Of a stretch of DNA of 35,687 nucleotides, positions 27,173-35,687 are shown in pieces. The stretch covers positions 1 to 35,687 of the forward strand of contig JAGQPR010000020.1 in assembly GCA_020426625.1 (NCBI GenBank). Direction: 5' to 3'. The notes beneath the pieces are model-generated. The model made no database searches. It was not told the DNA's origin and was given only the letters and a program-made list of their open reading frames with translations. This DNA comes from Planctomycetales bacterium (GTDB lineage: Bacteria > Planctomycetota > Planctomycetia > Pirellulales > Pirellulaceae). A program made the position numbers and the translations under genes. The first letter of the stretch is position 1; every line of letters begins with the position of its first letter.

Positions 27173-28342
27173 CTAGCGGCGAGTTTGGCCGGACTCTTGC
27201 AAGATGATCTTCAATTCCACGCGTTCGCTGTCGCGATACACTACCAGCGGCAGTTCTTGCTCGATGGGTGATTGCTGCACAATCTCTGCGAAACTGCGCG
27301 CCGACGGTACGTGCATGCCGTTCAGTTCAGAAATCACGTCGTTTATCTGCACGCCTGCCTTGGAAGCCGGAGAATCGGCGCCCACGCCTCGCACGTACGC
27401 CCCGCCGCGAAAGTCGAATTCGATGGAGACGGAGTAGGGGACATCCGTGGTGCGTACCCCGGCATAGCCGCGGCGAACCCGCCCAAACTCCTCCAGTTGC
27501 TGTCGGAGCCAATTCGCCCGATGAATTGGAATCGCAAAACCAATTCCCTCGAATCCTCCAGATCGAGATGAAATCGCAGTGTTCACGCCGATAACACGTC
27601 CATTCAAATCGACGAGTGGTCCGCCCGAATTCCCAGGATTGATGGCAGCGTCCGTCTGCAAGAACTCGCCCGATACGGATTCGGACAAGTCGCGGTAACG
27701 ATTCGTACCGCTGATAATTCCCGCGCTTACTGAAGATTCCAGCATGAAAGGACTGCCAATGGCCAGTACCCAGTCGCCGACATGCAATCCCCGCGAGTCT
27801 CCCAGCTCGGCCGTTGGCAAATCGGTGGCCCTGATCCGTACGATGGCGATGTCACTCTTGGCATCCGCCAGTGTTTCCACGGACCGATACTGACGACCGT
27901 CGTTCAGCTGGACAATGATCAGCGATGCATCTTGAATCACATGGTTGTTCGTGAGGATCACTCCGTCGGGCGATACGATAATGCCTGAGCCTATGCTATC
28001 AAAATCACTGCGAGTCATTTCTTCGATGCTGGGTGCTGCGTTGCCCCGCTGAATTCTCGTGAGAATCTTGACGACCGACGGCAAGGCTTTTTCCGAAGAT
28101 TTTCTGAACACTGCAGCCAAGGCGCGAGCGCTGGAGATTTCCTCGCTAGTCAACTCTTCAGTCGCCTTTTTCGGCACTGAATCCGTCTGGTCGTCAGCCG
28201 ACGGGCTGGTAACCTGATTGTCGGTGGTATCAAGAGTGGCGCTAGGCTTGATTGGGGCTGGATCGTCCGCATACGTCGGAATCGTGCTGCAAGCATACAA
28301 GCTGAGGAAAGCGATGGTCGTCGCGCGCTTAAATATGGCCAT
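27173..28342 (-). CDS. HtrA/DegP-like trypsin-type serine protease with one PDZ domain
   Basis: A 389-residue protein from the ATG at 28342, which has AGGA about 8 nt upstream. A frame start at 28390 lacks this and would bury the signal. The signal peptide covers about 1-25; LYAC at 15-18 is near a lipobox but Tyr at -2 is atypical. A low-complexity, acidic/Thr-rich linker runs to about 70. The protease domain (about 85-280) has the full triad: His134 in TNNHVIQ, Asp164 in KSDIAIV and Ser239 in GNSGGPLV. One PDZ domain spans about 292-382 (GYAGVRT, then GADSPASKAGVQINDVISELNG). One PDZ makes it DegS-like in architecture. It probably acts in envelope protein quality control, or processes the propeller protein encoded 39 bp downstream. 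Confidence 0.94.
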   Translation of the reverse strand: MAIFKRATTIAFLSLYACSTIPTYADDPAPIKPSATLDTTDNQVTSPSADDQTDSVPKKATEELTSEEISSARALAAVFRKSSEKALPSVVKILTRIQRGNAAPSIEEMTRSDFDSIGSGIIVSPDGVILTNNHVIQDASLIIVQLNDGRQYRSVETLADAKSDIAIVRIRATDLPTAELGDSRGLHVGDWVLAIGSPFMLESSVSAGIISGTNRYRDLSESVSGEFLQTDAAINPGNSGGPLVDLNGRVIGVNTAISSRSGGFEGIGFAIPIHRANWLRQQLEEFGRVRRGYAGVRTTDVPYSVSIEFDFRGGAYVRGVGADSPASKAGVQINDVISELNGMHVPSARSFAEIVQQSPIEQELPLVVYRDSERVELKIILQESGQTRR

Positions 28343-28787
28343 TTTGATATCCTGAATTACCCGGGCTACAGTCAAGTTGCGAACCCCCATTTGAATTTCG
28401 TCGTCCTTCTTGCCTTGCTCCGACGCTCATGTGCAAGACACGGAACGCCAGCATCTTGGCCCAATACCCTTTGTAGAACAACCTAATGCTTTGTCTACGA
28501 CTAAAATACCTAGGTGGAATGTCCGCGCCCTTCATTCAAGAATCGCCTATGCATTCCGAATTGCCAATTGTACCCTAATCTACTCGTTAGCGTATTTTTT
28601 GGCAGGCTACGCCGTGTATGGAATACCGCCTGGCTCGGGTGTTGGCCAATTGTCACACCGGATGATACCCAACAATTAACGTTGCCTGCAGTGATTGCCC
28701 GGTCGAATGCGAGACTTACGCAAGGGTGCGTGTCCGGCAAAAGCATTAATGATGGCGACCTGGTTAACTGTCCAACGGATTCAACCA
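28343..28787. other. Divergent intergenic region upstream of protease and copper monooxygenase genes
   Basis: About 445 bp between two divergent transcription units, so promoters for both should be here. The monooxygenase frame is open back to 28695, so its leader may be shorter if an upstream ATG (28695, 28749 or 28752) is used. No tRNA, no clear sigma-70 promoter pair and no other gene seen. Confidence 0.45.
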
Positions 28788-30869
28788 ATGGAAAGGACGA
28801 ACTTGTTCAAGCAAGCTTACCTGGGCTCTAGGGAAAAACGACTGAACCGCTCCGCGCAGCCCACTCGCCGCTCACCCCGAAAGAGCGTCTGGGCGAGCTT
28901 AGAAACGCTAAAGTTAGTCTTCCTTGGCCCGATAGTATTACTAGCTTCGATACTGATTGGTTCGCCATGCGACGCGACGGAACTTGGCTTTGAGGAGGTC
29001 GCGGTCGGAGGCAAATCGGTCGCGGTCCAACCTGGAAGCATCACGGCGGTGTGTTTTTTGGGTACTGAATGTCCCATGGCCCGCGCCTATGCCACCACAT
29101 TGTCCGCTTTGCAAGATCGGTTTCGGTCGGATGGAGTCGTGGTAATTGGGGTGATGAGCAACGTTCAGGACTCAGCTGCGGAAGTCGCCGAGTACGCAGA
29201 CGAGCTGAATGTCCGTTTTCCCTTGGTACTTGATCAACGGCAAGAAATCGCCGATCGCTACGGTGCTCAACGGACGCCTGAAGTCTTTCTGTTAGACGAA
29301 AATTTGCAGGTGCGATATCACGGTCGAATCGATGATCGCTACGCGCCAGGAGTCAGCCGAGCGGATGCCACACGGAGTGACCTGGAGATCGCCCTCCAAG
29401 AGGTTATATCCGGTAAACCAGTATCCAAGCCCGAAACACTTGCGCTGGGCTGCATTATCGGCCGCGCAAAACAGCAAGCCTCGCTGTCAGCGCCCGAGAA
29501 AGAGGTGACATTTACCCAGCATATTTCACGAGTTATCGCCCGCAACTGCCTGGAATGTCATCGCTCTCACGAAATTGGGCCCTTTTCGATGGAAGAGTAC
29601 GAAGATGTGGTGGGCTGGGCCGACACCATGCTGGAGACCGTGGAAAACGGTCGCATGCCTCCATGGCACGCTTCTCCGGAACACGGACGGTTCCTAAACG
29701 CCAGAACGATGTTGGAGTCAGACAAACAGTTGCTGCGCGACTGGATCGCTGGTGGAAAAATCCAGGGTGACCCAACGGACCTACCTGAGCCACCAAATTA
29801 CGTGACGGGGTGGCAATTACCCAAGCAGCCAGATATCGTTTTGGACATGCGCACCCAGCCATTCAAGGTGCCAAGTCACGGAGTCGTCGAGTACCAGTAT
29901 TTTGTGGTCGATCCCGGCTTCGATGAAGATCGATGGGTATCTGCCGCGCAGATTATTCCGGGCGAGCGCGAGGTCGTGCATCACGCGATCGTCTTCGTGC
30001 GACCACCGGATGGATCTGTATTCAAGGGCATTGGCTGGTTGACCGCCTATGTGCCCGGCCAGCGACTAGCGCCACTGCAACCGGGGCACGCCCGCAAGAT
30101 TCCAGCGCACTCGAAATTGGTGTTTCAAATGCATTATACGCCCAACGGAGAGGAACAATTAGATACATCGCAGCTTGGAATCGTGTTCGCGGACGCCGCT
30201 CAAGTGACCCATGAGGTGTACACCTTGGCAGCAATTGACCAAGAGTTCGAGATTCCGCCGGGAGAGCCAGCATTTCAAGTAGAAGCCGCCTTACGAAACG
30301 TGCCTGACAACGGACAACTGCTGGCTGCCACACCACATATGCACTTCCGCGGCAAGTCCTTCACGTTGTTTGAAGAGAACGATGGCAAGGAGATTTTGCT
30401 CGATGTGCCCGCTTATGATTTCAATTGGCAGCACACCTACCACTTTGTCTCGCCGCGTCCATTGGCAGAAGTGAAATCGCTTCGTTTCCGCGCAACCTTT
30501 GACAACTCAGCCGAAAACGCCTTTAATCCTGATCCGTCTCAATGGGTCCATTGGGGCGACCAGAGCTGGGAAGAAATGGCAGTTGCCTTTTTCGAAGTGG
30601 CAGTGCCGTTGCATACATCTGGGCCGCCCGCAGTTTCTGAGATATCCGCCCGCCGCTCGCAAGAAATCAAGGCCGATCGGCAGGCAAAGATCGATCAATA
30701 TGTCGCGCGAGCCATGAAAGCCATGGATGCCAATCGAGATGGAGTGATCACGCTGGCAGAATCCCCAGCGGTCGTGCGGCGCAACGATCTGTGGCCGTGG
30801 GACCAAAACCAAGATGGTATCGCCACCCGTGATGAATTGCGGGTCGTTGCCGAAAGGATTTTCCACTGA
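28788..30869 (+). CDS. Redoxin / cytochrome c / copper type II ascorbate-dependent monooxygenase-like fusion protein with EF-hands
   Basis: A 693-residue protein from the ATG at 28788; upstream ATGs at 28695, 28749 and 28752 are possible because no Shine-Dalgarno decides. A signal or anchor (about 41-62) ends at SPCDA. Residues 65-215 are a redoxin-like domain with Cys89 and Cys95 (CFLGTECPMA) rather than CxxC. A heme motif CLECH (254-258) and the MPPW segment (290-293) form a small cytochrome module. Residues 350-610 match the copper type II monooxygenase family. All six copper ligands can be placed by comparison with peptidylglycine hydroxylating monooxygenase: His398/His399 (VVHHA), His449 (FQMHY), His517 and His519 (PHMHF), Met597 (WEEMAVAFF). 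Two EF-hand loops lie at 647-658 and 672-683. The substrate is unknown. The RND gene starts 4 bp after its stop. Confidence 0.9.
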   Translation: MERTNLFKQAYLGSREKRLNRSAQPTRRSPRKSVWASLETLKLVFLGPIVLLASILIGSPCDATELGFEEVAVGGKSVAVQPGSITAVCFLGTECPMARAYATTLSALQDRFRSDGVVVIGVMSNVQDSAAEVAEYADELNVRFPLVLDQRQEIADRYGAQRTPEVFLLDENLQVRYHGRIDDRYAPGVSRADATRSDLEIALQEVISGKPVSKPETLALGCIIGRAKQQASLSAPEKEVTFTQHISRVIARNCLECHRSHEIGPFSMEEYEDVVGWADTMLETVENGRMPPWHASPEHGRFLNARTMLESDKQLLRDWIAGGKIQGDPTDLPEPPNYVTGWQLPKQPDIVLDMRTQPFKVPSHGVVEYQYFVVDPGFDEDRWVSAAQIIPGEREVVHHAIVFVRPPDGSVFKGIGWLTAYVPGQRLAPLQPGHARKIPAHSKLVFQMHYTPNGEEQLDTSQLGIVFADAAQVTHEVYTLAAIDQEFEIPPGEPAFQVEAALRNVPDNGQLLAATPHMHFRGKSFTLFEENDGKEILLDVPAYDFNWQHTYHFVSPRPLAEVKSLRFRATFDNSAENAFNPDPSQWVHWGDQSWEEMAVAFFEVAVPLHTSGPPAVSEISARRSQEIKADRQAKIDQYVARAMKAMDANRDGVITLAESPAVVRRNDLWPWDQNQDGIATRDELRVVAERIFH

Positions 30870-30873
30870 ACAC

Positions 30874-33216
30874 ATGGATGCACTGTTTTCAATTTTTGCG
30901 CGCTGGAGCCTTCGTAACCGCTTCGTAGTCGTTGTTTTATTGTCGTTGATTTCTGGCGGTGCCGTGGTTGGTGTTACCAACCCCGAGTTAATCACGCGGT
31001 GGCTGTTGCCAGCCGACGGCCGCGCAGAAACAGAAGAGTCAGTCGCACAATTCGCCGATCCCCCGCCGAATATTCGCCCACTAAGTTTCGCTGGTGCTGA
31101 TGCGATTGTCGTCGTTGAAAGCCAGGATTTTTTTACTGCCGCGAATGTGCATGCGCTGCGGCAAGTGGTCCGGGATCTGGAGGCTTTGCCTCAAGTGCAG
31201 TCGGTAATCTGGATGGACCGCATGCCCATCCTAAACATCTTCGGCTTGCCAGAACCTTTGCTGCCTACTGGCCACGCTTCACCACAGCGTTACCAGGCTG
31301 CACGCGACAAGGCGCAAGCCAACCCATTGGTGTATGGACAATTGCTCAGCGATGATATGCGCTCGACTCTCCTGTTGATTCACTTCGATGGGTATCAGCT
31401 GTTTTCCGATGAACAAGCTACCTCGGAAATCAAAGCGACTGCAGTAAAATCCGCCGAGGCGGCTGGGAACTCGGATCTGACTTTCCGCGTAACCGGTCAC
31501 ATGCCGATGTGGATTGCACATATCAATTCCCACGAAGCCAATCAGCTGAAATTCCAGCTAATCGGATACGGCATGATTCTTTTGATGACGCTCGTCCTAT
31601 TTCGTGGATTGCGAGCTGTGATCATTGTTTCCCTTGGACCGATCGTTGGTGTGCTTTGGACACTCGGATACATCGGCTATTTCGACGTCGGCGGCAATCC
31701 CCTAGTTGCCGTGATCTTGCCTATTTTGGTTAGTCTCGTCGGTCTGACGGACGGCGTACACTTGATGGTCGAGATTCGCAAGTTAAGGGCCAGTGGCCTC
31801 GAGCACCAGCAAGCTGCCTTGCAGGGTTTGACCAAGGTCGGCATGGCTTGCTTCCTGACTTCGCTGACCACCGCTACAGGTCTTGGATCATTGATGTTGG
31901 CTAAATCCGAGCTGGTGCGCGAGTTCGGTATGTGCAGTATGATCGGCGTGCTGCTAAGCTTCATTTCGGTGATTACTGTGATCCCCTTGGCCTGCTCAAC
32001 CTGGCTTGGCGCGCGAGTCCACATTGGCCATGACCGCAGTTTAGTTGATATTAACTTGGCTCGCATTGGGATTGTAATTCAGCATGTTTTGAGGCACCCG
32101 GGGCAAATCAGCGTTCTGGGAATTGCTTGTACTCTGGCGCTGATTGGCGTTTCACTGACCTTACAACCCGATCAGCGCGAATCCGATGGTTTGCCAGCCA
32201 GCGCGGAAGCTACGTTGGCGATGCAGCACGTTGATCGAGCTTTCGGCGGGCTACAGTATTCACAAGTTCGAGTTTCCTGGGATCAAGCGATCGCAGCGGA
32301 CTCGCCTTTGGTGCTCAAGGTACTCATCGACGTCGACGATCTGCTTAAGCAGGAGCCGCTGATTGGGCATCCATTATCCATTCGCAATTTGCTAGATGCC
32401 CAACCCGGCAGCGGCCAGCCAGAAGAACGCATGAGTTTGCTCGAGTTGCTGCCGCCTCCGCTCAAACGAGCTTTCTACACTCCAGAACACCACGAAGCTT
32501 GGATATCGTTTCGCGTGATGGATCTGGGCATCGCTACCTACGGTCCGGTATTTACGCGTATCGAAAAAGGCCTCGCGAAAATCCAAGATAGCTACGCGGG
32601 ATTCCATCTAGAGCTGGCAGGCAATGCAATCTGGCGTTGGCGCAATCTCTATCAAATCGTAGTCGACTTGGCCAGCAGCTTGGGCACCGCTTCCTTGATC
32701 ATCCTAATTACACTTTCGATCGTCTATCGCTCAATTCGCCTTGGGCTTATCTCCATCGTACCCAATCTATTTCCACTTGCCTTTACCGGGGGCTATCTGG
32801 TGTGGGCTGGCTACAATTTGGAAATCGTCATGGTTTGCAGCTTTACCATCTGCTTGGGAATTGCGGTCGACGACACGATTCATTTCCTGACTCGCTACCG
32901 CGAGGAATTGACGCGTACTCAGAACAAAGACATAGCCATTGAGCGCGCATTCACCGGTGTGGGGACAGCGCTGATCATGACCACCCTGGTTTTGGTAGCT
33001 GGGTTTTCCACGGTCATTGCCAGCGACTCACGCGACCATCGCATCTTTGCCACCATGGGCGTGCTAACGATTTCTGCGGCCTTGTTCTGCGATTTGGTGT
33101 TCCTGCCCGCAATGCTCAGCTATTTCGACCAGCCGAAGGTCGCTGACGAAAAACAAGCTGACGTTCCCTCAACGCCGCGTCCCTCAACGCCGCGTCCCTC
33201 AACGCTGCGTCCCTGA
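30874..33216 (+). CDS. RND superfamily (MMPL/Patched-like) membrane transporter
   Basis: A 780-residue protein. The start at 30874 lies 4 bp after the preceding stop; a longer frame from 30814 lies inside the upstream gene and is less likely. The layout is the duplicated RND plan: TM1 at about 15-34, a periplasmic loop to about 225, then five helices to about 380. A second TM near 412-430 is followed by a second loop, then five helices to about 755. The paired family motifs are present: LVGLTDGVHLMVEIRK (288-303, Asp293) and CLGIAVDDTIHFLTRYREE in the second half. RND pumps of this type export lipids or hydrophobic compounds using proton motive force. Only one polypeptide is encoded and no TolC or fusion-protein gene is adjacent. 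The C-terminal tail is a 5-residue repeat (PSTPR) encoded by a minisatellite. Confidence 0.93.
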   Translation: MDALFSIFARWSLRNRFVVVVLLSLISGGAVVGVTNPELITRWLLPADGRAETEESVAQFADPPPNIRPLSFAGADAIVVVESQDFFTAANVHALRQVVRDLEALPQVQSVIWMDRMPILNIFGLPEPLLPTGHASPQRYQAARDKAQANPLVYGQLLSDDMRSTLLLIHFDGYQLFSDEQATSEIKATAVKSAEAAGNSDLTFRVTGHMPMWIAHINSHEANQLKFQLIGYGMILLMTLVLFRGLRAVIIVSLGPIVGVLWTLGYIGYFDVGGNPLVAVILPILVSLVGLTDGVHLMVEIRKLRASGLEHQQAALQGLTKVGMACFLTSLTTATGLGSLMLAKSELVREFGMCSMIGVLLSFISVITVIPLACSTWLGARVHIGHDRSLVDINLARIGIVIQHVLRHPGQISVLGIACTLALIGVSLTLQPDQRESDGLPASAEATLAMQHVDRAFGGLQYSQVRVSWDQAIAADSPLVLKVLIDVDDLLKQEPLIGHPLSIRNLLDAQPGSGQPEERMSLLELLPPPLKRAFYTPEHHEAWISFRVMDLGIATYGPVFTRIEKGLAKIQDSYAGFHLELAGNAIWRWRNLYQIVVDLASSLGTASLIILITLSIVYRSIRLGLISIVPNLFPLAFTGGYLVWAGYNLEIVMVCSFTICLGIAVDDTIHFLTRYREELTRTQNKDIAIERAFTGVGTALIMTTLVLVAGFSTVIASDSRDHRIFATMGVLTISAALFCDLVFLPAMLSYFDQPKVADEKQADVPSTPRPSTPRPSTLRP

Positions 33217-33225
33217 ACGCTGCTT
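33166..33225 (+). repeat. 15-bp minisatellite, four copies, covering the RND stop codon
   Basis: Four head-to-tail units: 33166-33180 and 33181-33195 are identical (CCCTCAACGCCGCGT). The third, 33196-33210, has one change (CGC to CTG at the middle codon frame). The fourth, 33211-33225, is CCCTGAACGCTGCTT. In the fourth copy TCA has become TGA, which is the stop of the RND gene at 33214-33216. Each unit is a multiple of three, so copy-number change would lengthen or shorten the tail without frameshift. Confidence 0.93.
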
Positions 33226-33227
33226 TT

Positions 33228-34145
33228 CTAAGGGATGAAATTCTTTAGGTAGCGATAGCTTTGCCGCAATGAATCCTTGCGGGACTCAAGAGAACCCTCG
33301 TAGGCTCGATCCTCCACCTCGACACAAACGGGACCGTTGTAACCGGAATCTAGCAGAGTCGAAAAAAACTTGCCCCATGAAACCTCACCAAGCCCCGGCA
33401 GTTTCGGCGTATGGTACTCCAGCGGGTGAGCCAGGATGCCAACTTCATTCAGCTTGTGCCGGTCGAGTCTTACGTCCTTGGCGTGAGCATGAAAGATGCG
33501 ATTGGAAAAGTCTCGGATCGGTTGCAGGTAATCCATCTGTTGCCAAACCATATGTGATGGATCGTAGTTCAAGCCCAGATTGGGACTGGGGATATCCTGA
33601 AACAATCGCCGCCAGATCGCCGGGCTGGTAGCGATGTTTTTTCCGCCAGGCCACTCGTCGCTTGAAAACAACATGGGGCAGTTTTCAATGCCAATTTGCA
33701 ATCCTAGGCGGTCAGCGTGTTCAACCAGAGGTGTCCAGGTTGCAACCAAACGTGGCCAATTGTCATCCACACTCCGCGTGTAGTCGCGGCCGATAAACGT
33801 GTTCACCTTGCCCACAGAGAGAGCTGCCGCAGCATCCAGCAAGTCGTGCAAATGCGCCACGCAACGCTCCGCTTCTTCTAAGTTGGGCGAAAGGCAATTG
33901 GGGTAGTATCCCAGACCACTTATGGCAACTCCCGTGCGGTCGACCAAGGCATGAATCTCGCTGATTCGAGAGTTGTCCAACTGGTTGATATCGATGTGCG
34001 TGACGCCAGCGTATCTCCGCTCAGCTTTACTCACTGGCCAACACATAACCTCAACACAGTCGTATCCAATACTTGACGCCAAGGTGAATACCTCTTCAAG
34101 CGACAAGTCGGGCAATATGGCACTTGCAAATCCAAGCTGGATCAT
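33228..34145 (-). CDS. Sugar phosphate isomerase/epimerase-like TIM-barrel protein (xylose isomerase-like, AP endonuclease 2 superfamily)
   Basis: A 305-residue protein with GGAG 9 nt before the ATG at 34145. The sequence runs through the expected barrel strands: [36 protein letters not shown] at the start, [20 protein letters not shown], then [26 protein letters not shown] and [12 protein letters not shown]. It ends [14 protein letters not shown]. The conserved Glu, Asp, His and Glu residues of the metal site are all in place (IEN, DPSH, HAKD, VEVED). Members isomerise or epimerise sugars or inositol derivatives. A Gfo/Idh/MocA gene lies 72 bp upstream on the same strand, a frequent pair in sugar and inositol catabolism. 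It converges with the RND gene, with 11 bp between stops. Confidence 0.93.
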   Translation of the reverse strand: MIQLGFASAILPDLSLEEVFTLASSIGYDCVEVMCWPVSKAERRYAGVTHIDINQLDNSRISEIHALVDRTGVAISGLGYYPNCLSPNLEEAERCVAHLHDLLDAAAALSVGKVNTFIGRDYTRSVDDNWPRLVATWTPLVEHADRLGLQIGIENCPMLFSSDEWPGGKNIATSPAIWRRLFQDIPSPNLGLNYDPSHMVWQQMDYLQPIRDFSNRIFHAHAKDVRLDRHKLNEVGILAHPLEYHTPKLPGLGEVSWGKFFSTLLDSGYNGPVCVEVEDRAYEGSLESRKDSLRQSYRYLKNFIP

Positions 34146-34217
34146 TGGTTGCGAACTCCATGTGGTGAAGGATCTAGTTTTGTCAGGTGTTGATCACGAA
34201 AATACATGCAGCGCTGC

Positions 34218-35375
34218 CTAAACGTCTATCCAGGCTCTCTTTTCTGCGCTCTCAAGAATGGCTTCGCACAACATAATTTCTCGATGCCCGTCATGAAAAG
34301 TCGGGTAGCTGGGTGATTGCCGAAAAGAACCATCTTGGATCGACCGGTAGAAATCGCAAAACAGCTGCTTGAACGAATCCGAGAATCCTTCGTTATGCCC
34401 GGCAGGATAGCTGGACAATGCGGCAGCCCGGCGATGCATCATTGCCGGATCGCGCGTGAGAATCTGGTTAGCACTATCGCGGTGGCCCACCCAGAGCTGG
34501 TTGGGCGATTCACTGTCCCAGCTCAACGATTGCTTGGAACCAGACAACTCCCAACGCAAGCAGTTCTTGCGTCCGGCAGCGACTTGTGAGACCCAAAAAA
34601 CTCCTCGCGCTCCTCCCTGGAATCGCAGCATAATAGCACCAAAGTCTTCGGTATCAATTGCGACCGGTTGAGTTACTGCCGCATCGGCGTCGGAATTCAG
34701 CTTGCCGGAAAAAGTCTCAGTCGGGCCCAACGGGCGGCTGCGCTGTTCAAAGACGGTTTTCAAGTCTGCGCACAGGGACTGAACTTCCAGTCCGGTGATG
34801 GCGTGAATTAGATCCAACCAGTGCGTGCCGATGTCGGCTACCGCTCGCAGCGGGCCGCCTTCACTGGCCAGTACTCGCCAATTGAAGTCCGTTGGATGGA
34901 AGAGCCAGTCCTGCGCATAGCTACCGGTCACATGCCGAATGTCACCCAACTCACCGGCTTTACGCCTCTCCGCCGCTTCAATGCACAGAGGATAATATCG
35001 AATATTGTAGTTGACTCCTGTCGCCACCCCAGACTTGGCAGCCAACGCTACCAACTGTCGAGATTCGGTAGCGTTCATGGCTAGCGGTTTTTCGCACAGA
35101 ACGTGTTTTCCAGCAGCCAGGCAAAGCTTGGCCTGCTCGAAATGAAGGCGGTTCGGAGAGGCGATATGCACGCAGTCAATAGCACTGTGAGCAAGTAGTT
35201 GTTCGATCGTCGAGTATGCCGTAGCAAGTCCCAGAGATTCTGCCGCTGCGCGAGATTTCTCCGGCGAGCTACCCAGGATCCCCACTACCTCGACGCCCGC
35301 CCGTCGTAGACCTTCCACATGCACTGGACCAATGAAGCCCGTGCCGATCACAGCGGCTTTGTAATTCAATTTCAT
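34218..35375 (-). CDS. Gfo/Idh/MocA family oxidoreductase (cytoplasmic)
   Basis: A 385-residue protein starting at the ATG at 35375; a TTG three codons earlier is in frame but less likely. No signal peptide is present, unlike the other family member at 9171. The Rossmann motif [17 protein letters not shown] (7-23) binds NAD(P). The [29 protein letters not shown] segment contains the family EKP motif (95-97). The catalytic-domain motif [13 protein letters not shown] lies near residue 185, with the His used by this family. It is the first gene of a probable two-gene unit with the isomerase-like gene. Together they suggest NAD-dependent oxidation and epimerisation of a sugar or cyclitol; the substrate cannot be told. 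Confidence 0.94.
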   Translation of the reverse strand: MKLNYKAAVIGTGFIGPVHVEGLRRAGVEVVGILGSSPEKSRAAAESLGLATAYSTIEQLLAHSAIDCVHIASPNRLHFEQAKLCLAAGKHVLCEKPLAMNATESRQLVALAAKSGVATGVNYNIRYYPLCIEAAERRKAGELGDIRHVTGSYAQDWLFHPTDFNWRVLASEGGPLRAVADIGTHWLDLIHAITGLEVQSLCADLKTVFEQRSRPLGPTETFSGKLNSDADAAVTQPVAIDTEDFGAIMLRFQGGARGVFWVSQVAAGRKNCLRWELSGSKQSLSWDSESPNQLWVGHRDSANQILTRDPAMMHRRAAALSSYPAGHNEGFSDSFKQLFCDFYRSIQDGSFRQSPSYPTFHDGHREIMLCEAILESAEKRAWIDV

Positions 35376-35687
35376 GCAACCCAACTCATGCCTTTAGGCG
35401 TCCGATAGGAAAATACTTACCCTCCCGTTCCCAGTTCTACTGGGATTCAGCGGGCAAGGGCCACGAGGATTTCATCTGCCAATCGCTCTTACAGCTTGGA
35501 TCCAGCGAGTCGCAAGAAGAAATTGATGTGGTTGGAATTGTAAACGCTGGTATGTTTATCTTTAGACAATGTACTATTTTGTGGCAGAGGGGATAGCTAG
35601 CAAGGCGCAATTCAGGGATTCCAAATCGATGCAATGGTACTTTTTACGCTTGTTCAACTATCGAAAAAGAGTTCGAAAGCCTTCACA
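35376..35687. other. Region upstream of the oxidoreductase gene to the window edge
   Basis: No gene seen. It contains a small perfect palindrome at 35429-35445 (TCCCAGT, loop TCT, ACTGGGA) 54 bp upstream of the gene start, which could be a regulator site or a short RNA hairpin. The rest shows nothing I can name. Confidence 0.4.
35429..35445. promoter_or_regulatory. Perfect 7-bp inverted repeat upstream of the oxidoreductase/isomerase unit
   Basis: Arms TCCCAGT and ACTGGGA with a 3-nt loop lie 54-70 bp upstream of the ATG at 35375. The position fits an operator or a leader hairpin, but no regulator gene is in the window and the short arms could be chance. Confidence 0.3.

Noticed and set aside
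33166..33225. CRISPR-type repeat array
   Set aside because: Units are adjacent without spacers and lie in frame at a gene end, so it is a minisatellite.

Overview
The window looks like a chromosomal segment of a planctomycete (Planctomycetota, most likely the Rhodopirellula/Pirellulales side). The reasons are family-level: a DUF1501 / DUF1549-DUF1553 (planctomycete cytochrome c-type) / pre-peptidase (PPC)-like operon, a DUF1559 pseudopilin-like protein, a giant secreted FG-GAP/Calx-beta/dockerin protein starting with an LE-x-R-x-LL motif, an ECF-like sigma factor beside a membrane Ser/Thr kinase, a ~1500-residue PQQ-propeller/TPR protein, and a redoxin-cytochrome-copper monooxygenase fusion. 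Base composition is near 50% GC by eye. I see no rRNA, tRNA, CRISPR array, phage or insertion sequence.

Layout. 1-5571 (minus): three-gene operon DUF1501 -> DUF1549/DUF1553 (ATGA overlap) -> secreted PPC-like protein, which runs off the left edge. 6047-6964 (minus): DUF1559 protein. 7138-8613 (minus): OprO/OprP-type porin. 9171-10544 (plus): Tat-exported Gfo/Idh/MocA oxidoreductase, convergent with 10571-11995 (minus), a DUF2064 + family 2 glycosyltransferase fusion. 12115-17524 (minus): a 247-residue secreted dockerin-repeat protein downstream of a 1532-residue secreted multidomain protein. 17981-21360 (minus): sigma factor then Ser/Thr kinase. 21617-22078 (minus): small secreted protein followed by a hairpin. 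22583-28342 (minus): HtrA-like protease then PQQ/TPR protein. 28788-33216 (plus): redoxin/cytochrome c/copper type II monooxygenase fusion followed 4 bp later by an RND-type exporter ending in a 15-bp minisatellite. 33228-35375 (minus): sugar isomerase/epimerase-like protein and a second, cytoplasmic Gfo/Idh/MocA protein.

How the genes may work together. Most products are predicted to be exported or envelope-located. Four local units stand out: the DUF1501/DUF1553/PPC operon; the sigma-kinase pair upstream of two dockerin-bearing secreted proteins on the same strand; HtrA plus the propeller protein, which suggests envelope quality control or scaffolding; and the copper monooxygenase plus RND pump, which suggests oxidation of an unknown substrate in the periplasm linked to transport. 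The isomerase/oxidoreductase pair and the Tat-exported oxidoreductase fit carbohydrate or polyol catabolism. All functions are inferred from recognisable motifs only; no search was run.
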